Below are positions 51,242-60,079 of a stretch of 64,000 bases of DNA, piece by piece. The notes below the pieces were generated by a model. That model saw only the letters and a list, made by a program, of their open reading frames with translations. It was not told where the DNA came from and did not search any database. Origin of the DNA: JBBRVP01 sp038246785 (GTDB lineage: Bacteria; Actinomycetota; Actinomycetes; Jiangellales; Jiangellaceae). The first letter of the stretch is position 1. Each line of letters begins with the position of its first letter. The position numbers and the translations under genes were made by a program. The stretch is taken from assembly GCA_038246785.1 (NCBI GenBank), contig JBBRVP010000003.1:1-64000 (forward strand), in the 5' to 3' direction.

Positions 51242-52557
51242 ACGCCTCCGACGCACTGCTGCTCGGCTCGGCGCTGCTGCTCGTCGTCGTCGCCGGGCTG
51301 TTCGCGATGGCCGAGGCTGCGCTGACCTCCTTCAGCCGCGTCCGCGCCGACGAGCTCGTCCGCGCCGAGCGGCGTGGGGGGCCCCGGCTGCGCCGGCTCC
51401 TCGACGATCCGGCCCGCTACCTCAACACCGCGCTGCTCATGCGGGTCATCGCCGAGACGACGGCTGTGGTGCTCGTGACGGTCGCGCTGGTCGGTTCGTA
51501 CGGCTCGCGCCCGCTCGTCGTGCTCGCGGCGGCGGCCGCGATGGTGGTCGTGTCCTACGTCGCCGTGGGCGTGGCGCCGCGCACCCTGGGCCGCCAGCAC
51601 GCCGAGCGGGTGGCCCTGGCCGCGGCCGGGCCGCTCATGGTGATGACGAAGGTGCTCGGCCCGCTGCCGGCCCTGCTCATCCTCGTCGGCAACGCGCTCA
51701 CTCCGGGGAAGGGCTTCCGGGAGGGTCCGTTCGCGACCGAGGCCGAGCTGCGCGAGCTGGTCGACCTGGCCGAAGCCGGCTCGATCATCGAGTCCGGGGA
51801 GCGCGCGATGATCCACTCGGTGTTCGAGCTCGGCGACACGATCACCCGCGAGGTCATGGTGCCGCGCACCGACGTGGTCTACATCGAACGGCAGAAGACG
51901 TTGCGACAGTTCATGTCGCTGGCCCTGCGCAGCGGTTTCAGCCGCATCCCGGTGGTCGGCGACGGCGGGCTGGACGAGGTGATCGGCATCGCCTACCTCA
52001 AGGACGTCGCGCGCCGGGTGTACGACAACCGCGAGGCCGAGACCCAGGAGCGGGTCGAGTCCCTGCTGCGGCCGGCGCTGTTCGTCCCCGACTCCAAGCA
52101 GGCCGACGGACTGCTCCGCGAGATGCAGGCGTCCCGCACGCACATCGCGGTCGTCGTCGACGAGTACGGCGGCACCGCCGGGCTGGTCACCATCGAGGAC
52201 GTCCTGGAGGAGATCGTGGGTGAGATCACCGACGAGTACGACACGGAGGAGCCCGCCCCCGAGGACCTCGGGGGCGGCACCTACCGCGTCCCCACCAAGC
52301 TGCACGTGGACGACCTCGGAGAGCTCTTCGGGCTGGAGCTGTCCGACGACGACGTCGACACCGTGGGCGGTCTGCTCGCCAAGGAGCTGGGGCGGGTGCC
52401 GATCCCCGGCTCGTCGGTGACCGTCGCCGGCCTCCAGTTGGTCGCCGAGCGGCCCTCCGGCCGGCGCAACCGGGTCGGGACCGCGCTGGTCAGCCGGGCA
52501 CCCGACGAGGAGGAGGCCGCGGCCGGCACCACGACCGGGGGCGAGCGGCGCTCATGA
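51238..52557 (+). CDS. CNNM/CorC-family transporter-like protein (DUF21-CBS-CorC)
   Basis: The 439-residue protein has an N-terminal DUF21 membrane domain (about residues 1-130), paired CBS domains (about 200-310, with EVMVPRTDVVYI and VVVDEYGGTAGLVTIED) and the CorC_HlyC C-terminal domain (about 335-420). Homologues export or regulate Mg2+. The ATGA overlap with ybeY and overlap with the next gene link it to the phoH-era operon. Confidence 0.93.
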   Translation: MNASDALLLGSALLLVVVAGLFAMAEAALTSFSRVRADELVRAERRGGPRLRRLLDDPARYLNTALLMRVIAETTAVVLVTVALVGSYGSRPLVVLAAAAAMVVVSYVAVGVAPRTLGRQHAERVALAAAGPLMVMTKVLGPLPALLILVGNALTPGKGFREGPFATEAELRELVDLAEAGSIIESGERAMIHSVFELGDTITREVMVPRTDVVYIERQKTLRQFMSLALRSGFSRIPVVGDGGLDEVIGIAYLKDVARRVYDNREAETQERVESLLRPALFVPDSKQADGLLREMQASRTHIAVVVDEYGGTAGLVTIEDVLEEIVGEITDEYDTEEPAPEDLGGGTYRVPTKLHVDDLGELFGLELSDDDVDTVGGLLAKELGRVPIPGSSVTVAGLQLVAERPSGRRNRVGTALVSRAPDEEEAAAGTTTGGERRS

Positions 52558-52901
52558 GCGGGCTCGACCCGGAGGACGCGAAGATCGTCGCCTTGGCCCG
52601 GGCGACCCGGGCGCGCGCCGGAGCGCGGGAGGGCGCCGCCGTCCGCGACCCGGACGGGCGCACCTACACCGCCGCCACCGTCGAGCTGGCGTCGCTGCGG
52701 ATCAGCGCGCTGCGGCTCGCTGTTGCGATGGCGATCTCCAGCGGCGTGCAGGCCCTGGATGCGGCCGCCGTCGTGAGCGACGGCTCAACCGGCGAGCTGG
52801 GCGAGGGCGACCGGGCCGCCGTACGCGAGCTGGGAGGCGACGGGGTCTACGTGCTGTTCGCGGCGCCCGACGGCACCCTCCGGGCGATCGTCCAGGCCTG
52901 A
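52554..52901 (+). CDS. Cytidine deaminase-like protein lacking zinc ligands
   Basis: The 115-residue protein sits between the CNNM gene and era, where actinobacteria carry a cytidine deaminase-family gene. The fold pattern is recognisable: PDGRTYTAATVELASLRISALRLAVAMAISSGV matches the vicinity of the deaminase active site, but the catalytic Cys-Ala-Glu is replaced (ISAL) and no PCxxC motif follows. It contains no Cys at all. It is therefore probably not an active deaminase. It overlaps the CNNM gene. Confidence 0.8.
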   Translation: MSGLDPEDAKIVALARATRARAGAREGAAVRDPDGRTYTAATVELASLRISALRLAVAMAISSGVQALDAAAVVSDGSTGELGEGDRAAVRELGGDGVYVLFAAPDGTLRAIVQA

Positions 52902-52954
52902 TCTCGGGCGGTGGGTGGGCGGTGGTCGCCCCAGGGGTGGGGCAGCATGGGCGG

Positions 52955-53878
52955 GTGAGCGACGCGGCGTACCGATCCGGCTTCGCCTGCGTCGTCGGCC
53001 GCCCCAATGCCGGCAAGTCGACCCTGACCAACGCGCTGGTCGGGGAGAAGGTCGCCATCACCTCGAGCCGCCCGCAGACGACTAGGCACGCCGTGCGCGG
53101 GATCGTCAGCCGCCGCGACGGGCAGCTCGTGCTCGTCGACACCCCCGGCCTGCACCGCCCGCGGACGCTGCTCGGCCAACGACTCAACGACGTCGTCCGC
53201 ACGACCTGGGCGGAGGTGGACGTCGTGGCACTGTGCCTGCCCGCCGACGAGTCGATCGGGCCGGGCGACCGTTTCATCGCCACCGAGCTCGCGGCGCTGC
53301 GCCGCAAGCCGCTCGTCGCCGTCCTCACCAAGACCGACCTCGTCGACCGCGGGCGGCTGGCCGCCCAGCTCGACGCCGTGGCCAGGCTGGGCCGCGCATC
53401 CGGCCTGGACTGGGCCGAGGTGGTTCCGGTGTCCGCCGTCGCCGGCGAGCAGGTGGAGCTGCTCGCCGAGCTGCTCGTCCGGCTGCTGCCGGAGGGGCCG
53501 CCGCTGTACGCGCACGACGAGCTGACCGACGAGCCGGAGGAGGTGCTCGTCGCCGAACTCGTCCGCGAGGCGGCGCTGGAGGGGGTACGCGACGAGCTGC
53601 CGCACTCGATCGCCGTCACGGTCGAGGAGATGGCGATGAAGCCCGACCGCCCACCCGATCGGCCGCTGCTCGTCGTGTACGCCAAGATCTTCGTGGAGCG
53701 GGACAGCCAGAAGTCCATCGTCATCGGCAAGGGCGGTTCCCGGCTGCGTGAGGTCGGGGCGGCGGCGCGGCAGCAGATCGAGGCGCTGCTCGGCACGCCG
53801 TGCTACCTCGACCTGCACGTCACCGTGGCCAAGGACTGGCAGCGCGACCCCAAGCTGCTGCGCCGGCTGGGGTTCTGA
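52955..53878 (+). CDS. era: GTPase Era
   Basis: Essential 16S-rRNA-binding assembly GTPase. The 307-residue protein has GRPNAGKS (from residue 15), DTPGLHRP, TKTDL and the C-terminal KH domain (SIVIGKGGSRLREVGAAARQQIE). GTG 52955 gives the standard N-terminus; an in-frame ATG further upstream (52922) is unsupported. Normal length. Confidence 0.95.
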   Translation: MSDAAYRSGFACVVGRPNAGKSTLTNALVGEKVAITSSRPQTTRHAVRGIVSRRDGQLVLVDTPGLHRPRTLLGQRLNDVVRTTWAEVDVVALCLPADESIGPGDRFIATELAALRRKPLVAVLTKTDLVDRGRLAAQLDAVARLGRASGLDWAEVVPVSAVAGEQVELLAELLVRLLPEGPPLYAHDELTDEPEEVLVAELVREAALEGVRDELPHSIAVTVEEMAMKPDRPPDRPLLVVYAKIFVERDSQKSIVIGKGGSRLREVGAAARQQIEALLGTPCYLDLHVTVAKDWQRDPKLLRRLGF

Positions 53879-54005
53879 GCGCGCAGTCCGGACCGCTCGA
53901 GGCAGGCACTGCGCACCTGGTGACCCACCCGGTCGCGGGGTGCGGCGCGTCTCGGCATGTGGGCAGCTGAGGCGACCGTGTTCGCCAGGTACTGACGTGC
54001 CGGCG

Positions 54006-54011
54006 TACGCT
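54006..54011 (+). promoter_or_regulatory. -10 box of leuA leader transcript
   Basis: TACGCT lies 6 nt before the leader peptide GTG, predicting a leaderless leader peptide. No clear -35. Confidence 0.5.
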
Positions 54012-54017
54012 CGCCCC

Positions 54018-54065
54018 GTGCTGCACGGCGCGCTGCTCCTTAGCGGCCGCGGCGGGGCCAGGTAG
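54018..54065 (+). CDS. leuA leader peptide (MLHGALLLSGRGGAR)
   Basis: A 15-residue ORF with four Leu codons, three of them consecutive (CTG CTC CTT), 81 nt before leuA. The downstream region can form GACCGGC (54066-54072) with GCCGGTC (54097-54103), and GC-rich segments inside the loop allow alternative pairs. Leucine-dependent control of leuA by stalling is the natural reading; in the absence of a T tract it could act on translation as well. Confidence 0.6.
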   Translation: MLHGALLLSGRGGAR

Positions 54066-54146
54066 GACCGGCTCCCTCGCCGCGGGGTCGCGCGCTGCCG
54101 GTCGCCGACACGTTAGAGCGCAACCCGCAGCCCTGGAGCCCCCCTG

Positions 54147-55901
54147 ATGTCCAGCCCCGCAAGCACATCCACCGTGCGTCCCGCCGCCTGGCCCCCCGCA
54201 CAGCTGCCGTCCGGCCTGCCGCTGCACCGCTACCGCCCGTACGACGAACTCGTCCAAACCGTCGACCTGCCCGACCGCACCTGGCCGACCAGGCGCATCC
54301 AGCGCGCGCCGCAGTGGTGCGCCGTCGACTTGCGCGACGGCAACCAGGCGCTCATCGACCCGATGAGCCCCGAGCGCAAGAAGCGGATGTTCGACCTGCT
54401 CGTCCGCATGGGCTACAAGCAGATCGAAGTCGGCTTCCCCTCGGCCAGCCAGACCGACTTCGACTTCGTCCGCCAGCTCATCGAGGGCGACGCGATCCCC
54501 GACGACGTCGTCATCCAGGTGCTCACCCAGTGCCGCGAGCCGCTCGTCGAGCGGACGTTCCAGTCCCTGCGCGGTGCCAATCAGGCGATCCTGCACTTCT
54601 ACAACTCCACGTCGATCCTGCAGCGGCGCGTCGTGTTCGGCCTGGACCGCGACGGCATCGCCGACATTGCGACCAGTGGGGCGCGCTGGGCGCAGAAGTA
54701 CGCCGAGGCGATCACCCCGGACACCGAGATCTACTGGGAGTACTCCCCGGAGTCCTACACCGGCACCGAGCTCGACTTCGCGGTCGACGTGTGCGGCCAG
54801 GTCGTCGAGGTCCTCGACCCGAGGCCGGACCGCCCGCTCGTGGTCAACTTGCCGGCCACGGTCGAGATGGCCACCCCCAACGTCTACGCCGACTCCATCG
54901 AGTGGATGCACCGCAACCTGCCGCGCCGCGACTCGCTCATCCTGTCGCTGCACCCGCACAACGACCGCGGCACCGGCGTCGCCGCCGCCGAGCTCGGCGT
55001 GCTGGCCGGCGCCGACCGCGTCGAGGGCTGCCTGTTCGGCAACGGCGAACGCACCGGCAACGTCGACCTGGTCACCCTCGGCATGAACCTGTTCAGCCAG
55101 GGGATCGACCCGATGGTCGACTTCTCCGACATCGACGAGATCCGCCGCACGGTCGAGTACTGCAACCAGCTGCCCGTCCCCGAGCGTCACCCGTGGGGCG
55201 GCGACCTGGTGTTCACGGCGTTCTCCGGCTCGCACCAGGACGCGATCAAGAAGGGCTTCGAGTGGCTGGAGCGTGACGCGAAGGACGCCGGTGCAGCGGT
55301 CGAGGACGTCGCCTGGGAGGTGCCCTACCTCCCCATTGACCCCAAGGACATCGGGCGCTCGTACGAGGCCGTCATCCGCGTCAACTCCCAGTCGGGCAAG
55401 GGCGGCGTCGCGTACGTCATGAAGTCCGAGCACTCGCTGGACCTGCCGCGGCGGCTGCAGATCGAGTTCTCCGGCGTCGTGCAGCAGCACACGGACGACG
55501 CGGGCGGCGAGGTCTCGCCTTCGGCGATGTGGGAGTTCTTCCGTACGGATTATCTCGAGCGCACCGCGCCGCTGGCCCTCAACTCCGTGCACACCTCCAG
55601 CGCGGCGGGGGAGCAGGACCTGTTGACCGTCGGCGTTTACGTCGGGGGCGCTCACCAGGAGATCAGCGGCCGGGGCAACGGCCCGATCGACGCGTTCACC
55701 GAGGCGTTGAGCACGATCGGGTACGACGTACGCGTGCTCGACTACCAGGAGCACGCGCTGTCCGCGGGTGAGGACGCCCGCGCCGCGGCGTACGTCGAGT
55801 GCGTCGTCGGCGGCCAGGTGCTGTGGGGCGTCGGCATCGACCCCAACATCGTCACCGCCTCCCTGCGGGCGGTGATCTCGGCGGTCAACCGCGCGGGCTG
55901 A
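54147..55901 (+). CDS. leuA: 2-isopropylmalate synthase, type II
   Basis: First committed step of leucine synthesis: acetyl-CoA plus 2-oxoisovalerate. The 584-residue protein opens with WCAVDLRDGNQAL, has the metal-ligand LHPHNDRG (H269, H271) and NGERTGNVDL, and ends with the leucine-sensing regulatory domain. Its long form with LPxGLPxHRYxPYD is the actinobacterial type II enzyme. It sits behind a Leu leader peptide. Confidence 0.96.
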   Translation: MSSPASTSTVRPAAWPPAQLPSGLPLHRYRPYDELVQTVDLPDRTWPTRRIQRAPQWCAVDLRDGNQALIDPMSPERKKRMFDLLVRMGYKQIEVGFPSASQTDFDFVRQLIEGDAIPDDVVIQVLTQCREPLVERTFQSLRGANQAILHFYNSTSILQRRVVFGLDRDGIADIATSGARWAQKYAEAITPDTEIYWEYSPESYTGTELDFAVDVCGQVVEVLDPRPDRPLVVNLPATVEMATPNVYADSIEWMHRNLPRRDSLILSLHPHNDRGTGVAAAELGVLAGADRVEGCLFGNGERTGNVDLVTLGMNLFSQGIDPMVDFSDIDEIRRTVEYCNQLPVPERHPWGGDLVFTAFSGSHQDAIKKGFEWLERDAKDAGAAVEDVAWEVPYLPIDPKDIGRSYEAVIRVNSQSGKGGVAYVMKSEHSLDLPRRLQIEFSGVVQQHTDDAGGEVSPSAMWEFFRTDYLERTAPLALNSVHTSSAAGEQDLLTVGVYVGGAHQEISGRGNGPIDAFTEALSTIGYDVRVLDYQEHALSAGEDARAAAYVECVVGGQVLWGVGIDPNIVTASLRAVISAVNRAG

Positions 55902-55925
55902 CCGGGGTGACCGCCTTCCCCACCA

Positions 55926-55986
55926 GTTGATCAAGGAGAAGACCACGTCTCCCGTCGCCCAGAACGTGGTCTTCTCCTTGATCAAC
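55926..55986. terminator. 22-bp perfect hairpin between convergent genes
   Basis: Left arm 55926-55947 (GTTGATCAAGGAGAAGACCA and two more bases) pairs exactly with 55965-55986 over a 17-nt loop, between leuA and the esterase gene. It could terminate both. It starts with GTTGATCA, like the palindrome at 43509, but the rest differs. Confidence 0.7.
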
Positions 55987-56030
55987 GTCCGGGGAGGGCC
56001 GTCCGGGCCTGCGACGTCCGGCCGCGGCGG

Positions 56031-56756
56031 TCAGGCGAGCTGGTCGAGGTAGACCGGGTACATCTGCCACCAGGTCGGCCACTCGTGCGGGTACTCCGGT
56101 CCCCACGAGTCGACCCGGTTGGGGATCCTCTTGCCGCCGAGCACCTTGGCGATGTTCCAGGACTCGTCGATGTTCTCCCAGTCCCCCTCACCGGAAGCGA
56201 GCAGGACGAAGCGTTGCCGCAGCAGGTCGAGCGCGGGACCGGATAGCCCGGGCAGGAAGTGCAGCGGGGAGGCGAAGAACAGCTCGTCGCTGAACTGCCC
56301 GTCGAAGAACGGCTGCAGGTCGTAGGTGCCGCTCAGGCAGATCGCCGTGCTGAACAGGTCGGGCCGGCGGCAGAGCATGGCGACCGCGTTGAACGCGCCG
56401 ATGGACGACCCCGCCGTGATGATCGGCAGCTGCTGCCCGCCCATCGCCGTGTGGATGGCGGGCGCGACCTCGCTGGCCACCGCGTCGTGGAAGGCGTTGA
56501 GCAGCGCCATCCGGTAGCCAGGCGAGCCACGCTTGGCGAGCATCGCCGCCCCGGCCACGCTGTCGCAGGAGAACAGCGTCACGCGGCCGCTGTCGATCAG
56601 GTGCCGGCACGCGTCGATCAGGCGGTGCCGCTCGATCTCCTCGGCATCACCGCCGGCGGTCGGGAAGACGAGCACGGGGGTGCCCCAGTGGCCCCAGCGG
56701 GCGATCGTGATGTCCTCGTGCAGGCGGGTCGAGTACCACCGCTCGGTCTGCGCCAT
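56031..56756 (-). CDS. Esterase-like alpha/beta hydrolase (last gene of ligase cluster)
   Basis: The 241-residue protein has GSSIGAF with the nucleophile at about S118, a Cys-Asp context (VTLFSCDSVAG), and a C-terminal DSWGPEYPHEWPTWWQMYPVYLDQ with a His able to complete the triad. It belongs to the putative-esterase (esterase D-like) group and has no signal peptide. ATG 56756 is used; a longer in-frame ORF starts inside the upstream gene. It follows the Fes-like esterase by 16 nt on the same strand, so it is the end of the operon. Confidence 0.85.
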   Translation of the reverse strand: MAQTERWYSTRLHEDITIARWGHWGTPVLVFPTAGGDAEEIERHRLIDACRHLIDSGRVTLFSCDSVAGAAMLAKRGSPGYRMALLNAFHDAVASEVAPAIHTAMGGQQLPIITAGSSIGAFNAVAMLCRRPDLFSTAICLSGTYDLQPFFDGQFSDELFFASPLHFLPGLSGPALDLLRQRFVLLASGEGDWENIDESWNIAKVLGGKRIPNRVDSWGPEYPHEWPTWWQMYPVYLDQLA

Positions 56757-56772
56757 GGCTGGGTTCACCGCC

Positions 56773-57942
56773 TCACTCGTACACGAACTTCTGCGGCCCC
56801 GGGAAGATCCACGACAACCCGTCGCGCCATCGGTCTCTCCAGTTCTCCCAGTTGTGCCCGTCACGGGCCTCGACGTAGCGGACGTTCATGCCGGCGTCGG
56901 TGAACGTCGTCACCATGGACCGGTTGGGGACCACCAACGGCTCGTAGACCCCGCAGGTCTGGAAGATCCGGTCGGCCACGTGCCGCGGTCGCCGACGGTA
57001 ACCGTTGACGAACTTCACGACGGGGTCGAAGACCGGTCCGCCGCCGTGGGCGTAGCCGATGTCGGTGTGCACGAACGACCCGGACTGCAGGAACAGCGAG
57101 CCGTACGTCGTCGGCGCGCGGACGGCCGTGGACAGGGCGGCGATCGCGCCGAAGCTGGATCCGAGCAGGCAACGCCCGGACGGCTTGGCCAGCAACGGCA
57201 GCTCGGCCTCCAGCCGCGGCACCAGCTCCGTGGTGACGAAGCGGGCGTGCGGCGCGTGGTTGGCGTACTCGAGCAGGCGGTTGCCCGGGATCAGGAACGC
57301 CGCCACGAGCTCGGCCACGTCGAGGCGGTGGATCAGGTTGTCGAGCACTGTCTTCGCCGACCCGTACTCGAGGAAGTCGCCGCCGTCGTGGACGACCAGA
57401 AGCGGGTAGCGCGCGGACGAGCGGAACCGGGCCGGCAGGTACACGACGATCGTCGCGTCGCGACGCAGCGCTCGGCTGGGCAGGACGAGCTCGCTCAGCC
57501 GACCGGCCCGGGCCTCGGGATCGTGGCGCGCCCAGTCCGGCACCTCGTAGCCGGTCGCGTAGCACACCGAGGAGTCCCCGACCGGGCTGCGGGCCAACCG
57601 CGGGTTGAGCGGGTCGTTCATCCGGGCCCACGCGCCGTCGCGCAGCGTCTCGATCTGGTACTCGACCCGCGATCCGGGCGGCAGCTCGACGACGGCGTAC
57701 CACAGGTCGGTGTCTGGAATCCGGCGCATGCGCTGGTGGGGCAGCCCGAGGATCGCGTGCCGCACCCAGACTTCGTCGGCGTCGCCGCGGTAGAGGAACG
57801 TGCAGTAGCGGCCTTCGACGAGCGGCACCTTGTGGCGGCCCAGGAAGCGGTCCACCGTCGCCGGGTCGAGCCCGCGCCGCTCCCGCAGCCGGTTGATGGC
57901 CAGCCTGGTCTGCTGGCGCACCTCCACGGCCTGGATGCTCAC
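56773..57942 (-). CDS. Fes-like esterase with N-terminal CBM48-like domain
   Basis: The 389-residue protein has an N-terminal beta domain (about residues 30-130, LVEGRYCTFLYRGDADEVWVRHAILG) like that of enterochelin esterases, then an esterase domain with LVVHDGGDFLEYG, GSSFGA (nucleophile about S263) and a late ARDGHNWENWRDRWRDGL segment with the catalytic-type His. No siderophore synthesis gene is in the window, so a siderophore role is not indicated. Its GTG overlaps the stop of the hydrolase gene (GTGA), implying coupling. Confidence 0.88.
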   Translation of the reverse strand: MSIQAVEVRQQTRLAINRLRERRGLDPATVDRFLGRHKVPLVEGRYCTFLYRGDADEVWVRHAILGLPHQRMRRIPDTDLWYAVVELPPGSRVEYQIETLRDGAWARMNDPLNPRLARSPVGDSSVCYATGYEVPDWARHDPEARAGRLSELVLPSRALRRDATIVVYLPARFRSSARYPLLVVHDGGDFLEYGSAKTVLDNLIHRLDVAELVAAFLIPGNRLLEYANHAPHARFVTTELVPRLEAELPLLAKPSGRCLLGSSFGAIAALSTAVRAPTTYGSLFLQSGSFVHTDIGYAHGGGPVFDPVVKFVNGYRRRPRHVADRIFQTCGVYEPLVVPNRSMVTTFTDAGMNVRYVEARDGHNWENWRDRWRDGLSWIFPGPQKFVYE

Positions 57943-58859
57943 GCCGCCTCCAGCGCGGTGATCGCACCGTCGGGGGTCAGTACCCGTGCCCCCGCCGGGA
58001 GAGCACCGTCGGCCTCGACGTCGACCCGGACGCCGTCGTCGAGCACGAGACAGCGGGCGGGAGCGAACCGGCGGGCCAGGACCGATGCCCGGGCAGCATC
58101 TCGCAGCTGGAGTCGGCGGCGGGCGTGCGGCAGCGCGACGACACCGTGTACGAAGCCGAGCCCGGCGTCGAGGACCTCGGCACGCCCATGGCCCTGCGCG
58201 ACGAAGTCGTGGAAGAGGACGATTCGGTCCGACAGCGCCATCGCCCCGGCCGACCAGGCGACGAGCGCCCGCTCGGCGGGCCACGTCAGGTCGAACAGGC
58301 GCAGGCACTCCAGCAGGACCCCGACGTGGCCGCCGGCGATCGCCAGCGTCGAGCAGCCGCCCAGCCGTTCGGCCACGTCGTCGCGGTGGCCGCGGATGAT
58401 CGGCCGGTTGGCCGGCGCTGCCTCGGCGTCGAACGCGGCCCGGGCCGTGGCGACCGAGTGCAGGTGCCAACGGTCGAGGCGGCGGACCTCCTCGATCGCG
58501 TCGTCGATCGCAGCGGCCTGCAGCTGGGGAGGCGCGGCCGCGCGCTGCAGCGCCGCCACGGCGCGCAGCGCATGGTCGAGCCGCACCTCGTAGAGCTCGC
58601 GCAGCTCGTCGAGCTGATCGTGCAACTGGCGCTCCGCCTCGGCGTACTCGCCGTCGGTCGCGAGAACGTCGAGCCATCGCCGGTAGAGGGCCAGGTTGTG
58701 GCTGCGGCCGTCGAGGACCGCGTCGAGCTCGGCGTCGTCGTTCTCCCGCTCCTGCCACCCTGCCGTCACGGTTGCGACGACGCCCTCCCCGCCGAGCGCG
58801 CGAACGGTCGCGCCGAGCGAGGGGTGCAGGCGCTGGGGGCCGAGCAGGGTGATCGTCAT
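57939..58859 (-). CDS. S51/class I amidotransferase-like hydrolase
   Basis: The 306-residue protein has VAWSAGAMALSD with a candidate Ser nucleophile (about S203) in the position of the GxSAGA elbow of peptidase E and cyanophycinase (MEROPS S51), followed by IVLFHD. It has a hydrophilic helical insertion (about 60-145) not seen in peptidase E. Its ATG overlaps the ATP-grasp stop (ATGA), and its stop overlaps the esterase start, so three proteins are made together. It likely cleaves an amide or peptide bond, perhaps of the ligase product. Confidence 0.78.
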   Translation of the reverse strand: MTITLLGPQRLHPSLGATVRALGGEGVVATVTAGWQERENDDAELDAVLDGRSHNLALYRRWLDVLATDGEYAEAERQLHDQLDELRELYEVRLDHALRAVAALQRAAAPPQLQAAAIDDAIEEVRRLDRWHLHSVATARAAFDAEAAPANRPIIRGHRDDVAERLGGCSTLAIAGGHVGVLLECLRLFDLTWPAERALVAWSAGAMALSDRIVLFHDFVAQGHGRAEVLDAGLGFVHGVVALPHARRRLQLRDAARASVLARRFAPARCLVLDDGVRVDVEADGALPAGARVLTPDGAITALEAA

Positions 58860-60079
58860 GCAGCGTGGACGTGCACCGTGCGCCCGATGTCGTCGAGCAT
58901 CCCGCGCAGCGCATCGAGGTCCGGGTGGCGCATGCGGACGTACGCGTTGGCCATGTAGCCGGCCTCGACCGGCTGGGTGGGGGTGCCCGGCGGCGGCAGG
59001 TGCGTGTCCAGGACCCACTGCCCGTGCCGGGCCTGGATCTCTTCCAGACCCGAGTAGCCGGTGATGGTCCCATCGCGCTCGGGCCGCAGCGCGACGATGC
59101 CCGCGGAGAAGGCGCGGGTGGCGCGCTGGCCGGGGCTGCCGTGCACGAGGGCGTGCGCCCACTCCCGGTAGAGGTCCATCTCGTTGGCGGCGGAGTACAG
59201 GTCCCACGCGCCCACACCCGGTGGACGGCAGCCGATCTCGCTGAACCGCAGTCCCTTCGGGCCGAAGAACCACTCCATGTGCGTGGCGGAGGTGCCGATG
59301 CCGAGGGCCGCGTTGACGCGGCGACCCATCTCCCGTACCTCGGCGTAGTCCGCCGCCGAGTCGATCCGGTTCGTCGTGACGAACTGTGGCGAGATCCACC
59401 GGGTCCGCATCGCCTCGAGCACGTTCGGGTAGTAGTGGCAGGCGAAGTCGTGGACGGGCTGGCCGTCGATCGACAGGGTGTCGTAGAAGCCTTCGTGGCC
59501 CTCGACGAACTCCTCGACGGCGATCGAGGACGGGCCCTGCCCGCCGATCCAGGCCAGTGCGGCCTCCAGCTCGGCCCGGTTGTCGACCCTGGCCGTGTCC
59601 AGCGCCCCGGCGGCGGCCCGCGGTTTGAGGATGAGCGGGTAACCGACCCGGTCGGCAAAGGCGTGGACCTGCTCGGCGGTCTCGGCTGCCACCGTCGCGG
59701 CGGTGGGCACCCCTGCCCGGCGCAGTGTCTCCTTCATCGACGGCTTGTCGCGGCAGAGCCAGGCCGTGTGCACCGACGTGCCGGGGATGTGGGTGGCCTC
59801 GCGCACATGCGCCACGGGCAGGATATGTGCCTCGACCGTCGCCTCGAGTCGGTCGACCCACAGCCGGTCCTGCACCCACCGCACGGCATCGGTCATCGCC
59901 GGTACGTCGATCACCGAGCCGACCTGCTGGTAGTGGTCCAGCCAGCTCGTGAGCTCGTCGTCGAGCCATTCGCCGGGACGCTCGCCGATGCCGATGACCG
60001 TCGCGCCGACCTCCTTGAGGCCCCGGACGAACTGCCGCTGGTTGTCGGGAAAGGCGGGCTCGACGAAGACGACGTTCAC
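58856..60079 (-). CDS. ATP-grasp ligase, unknown substrate
   Basis: The 407-residue protein has a pre-ATP-grasp Rossmann part (VVFVEPAFPDNQRQFVRGL), ATP-grasp core with the nucleotide Lys in ILKPRAAAG (about K152), AVEEFVEG (adenine hinge) and the Mg-binding EIGCRPPG (about 281-288). These are intact, so it should form an acyl-phosphate and join a carboxylate to an amine or other nucleophile. There is no Mur-ligase domain as in cyanophycin synthetase. GTG 60079 has a TAGCAT box (plus-strand 60087-60092) 7 nt away, giving a leaderless start. First of a four-gene coupled set. Confidence 0.85.
   Translation of the reverse strand: MNVVFVEPAFPDNQRQFVRGLKEVGATVIGIGERPGEWLDDELTSWLDHYQQVGSVIDVPAMTDAVRWVQDRLWVDRLEATVEAHILPVAHVREATHIPGTSVHTAWLCRDKPSMKETLRRAGVPTAATVAAETAEQVHAFADRVGYPLILKPRAAAGALDTARVDNRAELEAALAWIGGQGPSSIAVEEFVEGHEGFYDTLSIDGQPVHDFACHYYPNVLEAMRTRWISPQFVTTNRIDSAADYAEVREMGRRVNAALGIGTSATHMEWFFGPKGLRFSEIGCRPPGVGAWDLYSAANEMDLYREWAHALVHGSPGQRATRAFSAGIVALRPERDGTITGYSGLEEIQARHGQWVLDTHLPPPGTPTQPVEAGYMANAYVRMRHPDLDALRGMLDDIGRTVHVHAA

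Noticed and set aside
56533..58593. Plus-strand frame of 686 codons opposite the esterases
   Set aside because: Antisense shadow; the minus-strand genes have clear active-site motifs and coupled starts.
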